From assembly GCF_022581195.2 (NCBI RefSeq), contig NC_061456.1, forward strand, positions 5,892,501 to 5,956,500: DNA of 64,000 bases. Reading direction: 5' to 3'. The translations under genes were made by a program, and so were the position numbers. Position 1 is the stretch's first letter. The number at the start of each line of letters is the position of its first letter. The notes beneath the pieces are model-generated. The model was not told the DNA's origin, searched no databases, and saw only the letters and a list, made by a program, of their open reading frames with translations. Source of the stretch: Helicoverpa zea. Taxonomy: Eukaryota; Arthropoda; Insecta; Lepidoptera; Noctuidae. Positions 60,116 to 64,000 of the stretch are shown here, piece by piece.

Positions 60116-63100
60116 TTTTATAATTACCGTAATGGATGTTTTAGTAAACACTCTACTACAGTGATTTATCATCATATAAAATTTAAACTTTGATGAATAT
60201 GAACGGTGGTCCCAAAAACCTTATTATGTGACATATTAAATTAAAACAGCTTTATAATATAGCTAAAAGTATTGTATGGGCTGGCATATTTCTCCGGTCA
60301 TTGTTAATATTCTATTTCATAGTCATAAAAATGTTTATGAAAGGTTTTATCAAAGGTATTTTTTTCTTGTCTATACTTATACGCTTTACTATTCAATTTT
60401 TTTAAAGTTTCAAAATACAATCGTATTCTGCAAAAGAACTATAAAAGTTTTAACAGCTATTTAAAATCGTTTATATGGCTTTCAATAAAAGATATAAAAC
60501 AAAAAAATATATTTTAATCTGTAATGTTTGTAGCACAAGACAAATAATTATTACTTCGAAAGAAAAATTTCCTAATATAAATTGATCCTCTTGTAATCCC
60601 AACTCGTTACTAATATTTTTGAGCGCGTCCGACCGTGCTCTCGCTGTGGCGGCATATTGGGCTGACAAACTGTAGTGTCACGGTAAGACATGTCATCGAC
60701 ACGAAAGAATGACTTCTATATTTTTCGTAGAATTTCTTATATTACCTATAGTAAAAAGCGAAATTCCGGGTCTAGATTGACACACATTTTTCTTCCCTTA
60801 TATATGTAGGTTGAAATGTACCCATTTGAGTACACTACGTTGACGTCACGTGACTCCAACGTCAGTCGGTATCCTCACGCGACCGCAACCGTAGAACAAT
60901 CAGCCCAACAGTCAAGATTCCGAAAGTTTTTGCTGACACGAAAGGGAACTTTGTTCACCAGTATTTAAACACATAAATAGCCACCGTAAGCCTAAATTCT
61001 CTTTACATTTAGCGACGTCTAAACAAGTGTCCGAAAATGTAAACAGTGCCACTTAAGCTGAGGACGGAGTTTAAAATGGGGGCATCGCGTGCTGTAGTAT
61101 ACTTAACGTAAGGGTATACCTCGAAATTTATAATATTACTTGCGAAACGAGGACATGGAAGATACGTCCATATCACGAAATCTGCGCGAAGATCGCATCC
61201 TATTCTCGCTCACTGGAAATATTGCATTTTTCACTTTACAGAAACATTTTTGACATTGTTGGCATTGTATTACGAGAGGCTGTACTTGACAGGTGTTCTT
61301 AGAAACATGATATTTATGACGCTAAACTTTTCGGGTAAAAATATAAAAGTTCTCACAACAACTCTCATGGTACTAGTTCATGTGGGCAGTGAGTCAATAG
61401 CTCAAATGAGTTGCCGAAACCAAATGCTTTTGACGAACCATAATTTCTCGTTAGTTTCATTTTAGTGTTTGTTTGATAAATAAAACTCGTAAAACATCGT
61501 ACGTTTTAATACTCTACGGTTAACGGGGCCGTTTGGTAATACCCATATACCTTTTAGCAGTCAGTAATGATGATCGAGTATGTAATCGAATCTATTTAGC
61601 GCTACCATAATATTATATATCCTGAGTGCCAATCTATCAAAATTGATGAGAAGGTAATCCATAACTAAGAAGCATTTTTTACGAAGTTCTTTTTGGTGAA
61701 AATTTAGAAACAAGGCTGCCGAGTCGTGAATGAAACAGTGGATCTAAGGGTAAAGCATTGATTGCCGTCTCTAAACAAAGTTAGAGAGAATAGCTTTTTA
61801 ATTCTTTTCTTAACCCGAGACAGTGTTCAGTAATTTTTAATTGATTCTGTTAGCCTTTTAAAAGAAGACACGAAGACACTTTTCTAATTACTTTGATGGA
61901 CAATTTAAGTCTAAACCTTGTCTTATACTAGACACATTCTTTATCCGCAGCTGCATAATCACAGCGGAGTAATTTGAAAACATAAAGCAAAAACTCGTAG
62001 GTCACGGTTTTTGGTAAAATTAAAGGATTACATTTTTAGAGTATTTTGCTAAGCATTGTAAATGGTAACCAAGAACGTGTTCTAGCTTAAATACGTCAGA
62101 CAATCTGATTTATGTTCCGCCTGACCGCTTAATACTATCTAGCGTGTAATCTTATTAAACTCTTCTAACAAGATTATTTATTACATGCAATGTAAATTGT
62201 TGTAGAATGCCTCCTAACTACAGGTATAAATCAGATAGTTTAATAAAAAACGTTTAATAAAGTTTAATTAAAAACTATGTTATTATATAAAACTTTAAAA
62301 ATAAATTTATAAATTCAGCCTTTAATTTGGTTTGCAACAAGAGTATTTGTTGTTCACTGAGCAGTGTTTAAGCTGACAAAATTCATTGTTTACGTTTAAT
62401 TTGTGAATCGTTTATCATTTACATTGCATCAAAAGGTATCGATCCCATTCAGTAGATTGGTCCCATTGTTTGTATAAACCAGCATAATTTGGTCACGTTA
62501 TGTTGTGCAATGAAGTTCAGTAATGACCGATTGTTGTGGCACATGCCCTATTTCACGTGAACTTATGAATTATTTCTAACGACCTCGAACACCCCGTGTG
62601 TGTTTTGCTAGGAACTTAATTACGAGTGAAGAAAGCATAAAGTCACTGCCGTCAGTTTTATGAGCTCATTCACCTTATCGTTTTGTAAATCTTCAACTTA
62701 ATCAAGTCGAGTTGTTAACCAGACAATTATTGTAGTGGATTTCTTGTATGAAGCAAGCAAACAGAGAAAAGGATTTGTAAAGTTTCCTTTTGTCTGAGAT
62801 ATTTAGTTCTAACATATTTTTAGACAGCTTTAATATTATTAAAAGCAATTGATCAATATATAAAAGGTATGTCAATTTATAATATTTAGACATGATTTTT
62901 TGTACAATTACTCTGCCATGAAACAAAAAATAAGACTCAAAATCTCAATACAAATTAAGAAACCACAATAATCGCAATAGGTATGTGGGCAAAAATGTCG
63001 ATATAAAGAGAAAAAGTATTTTCAATCATCTGTCCACCTTCTTCGAACGTATATCAAAGAACATTAAAAGGCATTAATAAATAAAAGAAATCAATCTTAA

Positions 63101-64000
63101 CTGTACCGAAAATAGCAAACCTTTATTTGAGCAGACTAAAGAAAACGAAGTAGGTACGTACTTTATGTACGTATCCAAACCTACATGAACAACTGCCTAC
63201 GATCCCCAAGCATTTGTTAATAGTATGTCTATTCATAAATAACTTCGATTGACGCACTTAAATGTAAATGAAAATGTCACATAATTTCTAATTGATCTAG
63301 AAATAATTGAACAAAGAGAGCGGTCACGTGCGAAAGAATCATGTGAGATTTTTAAAGTGCTCGTTCACCTAATTACTGACGTACGCCTGAAATAGCTAAT
63401 AGCTTATGCAATCAACAAACCCGCATGTAAATATCTTCATTACTTGTTATTTTCGATTTAATACTACATCAAGTGAAGTAACAAATTAACTGCTTCCCCA
63501 ACCTCTCAAAAGTCTGATTGTTCGAATAACAAAATAAATATTTCTTATAATAAATTATGTTCTCTATGATAAACAGTAAAGAGTCGCCATCGCATAAAGG
63601 GAGGATTTATCACAATGGAAGTTTATCCTGCATAGCTTGCAAAGTCCATCATAAGCCTGTGTTATATTGACAGATTCCTTTCTATAGAAATTCTTTATAT
63701 ACCATTTCACCATTTCCGTGCAGGCGTTTGGACATAGCTGACAGTGGCTACAGTTTGGTATTTGGACTAGCAATAGTTAGACTGTGACATTCAAGTGTAT
63801 GGACTGTGATTTAAGCCCCTCTTACTGGTTGAGTTTGATTGATTTAGTTTGTACGAGTATATCAGTCTGCGCTTAATTGAACTGACTGCGCTGTGCACAG
63901 CTTCGTACAATTGTGGTTGGAGTTAATTTAAAAAGGTGGTATTTGCTTTATTTACTAAAGCCCTGCTTTATTAAAAAGAAAACGCAATTCGCTGTCGCAT
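60116..64000. other. No gene recognised; composite CRE/E-box at 60841
   Basis: AT-rich sequence with short random frames only (for example 61250-61465 plus, 62702-62926 minus, 63564-63773 minus). A GC-richer patch at 60830-60920 contains a palindromic regulatory-type motif, listed separately. Confidence 0.35.
60841..60854. promoter_or_regulatory. Overlapping CRE and palindromic E-box motif
   Basis: TGACGTCACGTGAC contains a full cAMP-response element (TGACGTCA, 60841-60848) overlapping the 10-bp palindrome GTCACGTGAC (60845-60854) with a CACGTG E-box core. These match known bZIP and bHLH binding motifs. No nearby gene is recognised, so function is speculative. Confidence 0.3.

Overview
This is eukaryotic nuclear DNA, almost certainly from a moth or butterfly (Lepidoptera). 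The background is AT-rich and gene-poor, and short GTAGGTA/TACCTA strings recur throughout. Split exons have GT/AG borders, and the transposable elements are of kinds common in lepidopteran genomes: short retroposons ending in GCGGGCGGAAAGTTAGT-type tails, RTE-like LINE 3' ends closing on (TGATGA)n, hAT and other inverted-repeat elements, and tRNA-derived SINE fragments. There are no prokaryotic operons, ribosome binding sites or CRISPR arrays. I cannot name the species. Repeat content hints at a noctuoid moth, but that is an impression and not a demonstration.

Genes. Two protein-coding loci can be supported, both on the minus strand. (1) A multi-exon gene has three exons in the window: a long proline-rich exon (34811 down to 34172), a 192-nt exon (33925-33734) and a 109-nt exon (15059-14951). 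Their splice phases join cleanly (phase 1, phase 1, leaving in phase 2). The gene continues beyond position 1 and perhaps starts further right than 34811. I do not recognise the protein. Its last visible exon encodes a long amphipathic helix that could be the start of an F-BAR-like domain. (2) An intronless DEG/ENaC (pickpocket-type) sodium-channel subunit of 449 residues (22606-21257) has its own TATA box and polyadenylation signals. It lies inside the 18.7-kb intron of gene 1, on the same strand.

Layout. 1-14950: continuation of gene 1's intron, with an inverted-repeat element at 2840-3159, a 960-bp inverted-repeat transposon at 3320-4279 that keeps what looks like the last exon and poly(A) signal of its transposase gene, a hAT element at 10119-10643, and retroposons at 12455-12730 and 13926-14120. 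14951-34811: gene 1 exons and introns, the nested ppk gene, a hAT remnant at 27786-28021 and a GC-rich 692-bp retroelement at 29036-29727. 34812-64000: no convincing gene. It holds a composite repeat at 36904-38655 interrupted by a 709-bp inverted-repeat element, a cluster of four short retroposons at 41.0-42.9 kb, LINE ends at 44.6 and 58.4 kb, a GC-rich 258-bp MITE at 53079-53336, a hAT element nested in a MITE at 54.7-56.4 kb with a second, uninterrupted MITE copy at 57.3 kb, a tRNA-derived SINE at 57.9 kb and a perfect 153-bp inverted repeat at 59753-60115.

The most interesting object is the 709-bp element at 37179-37887. It sits exactly between AAA and TTT without any target-site duplication, and the neighbouring tandem copy of its host sequence preserves the empty AAATTT site. 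This matches the insertion behaviour described for Spy transposons.
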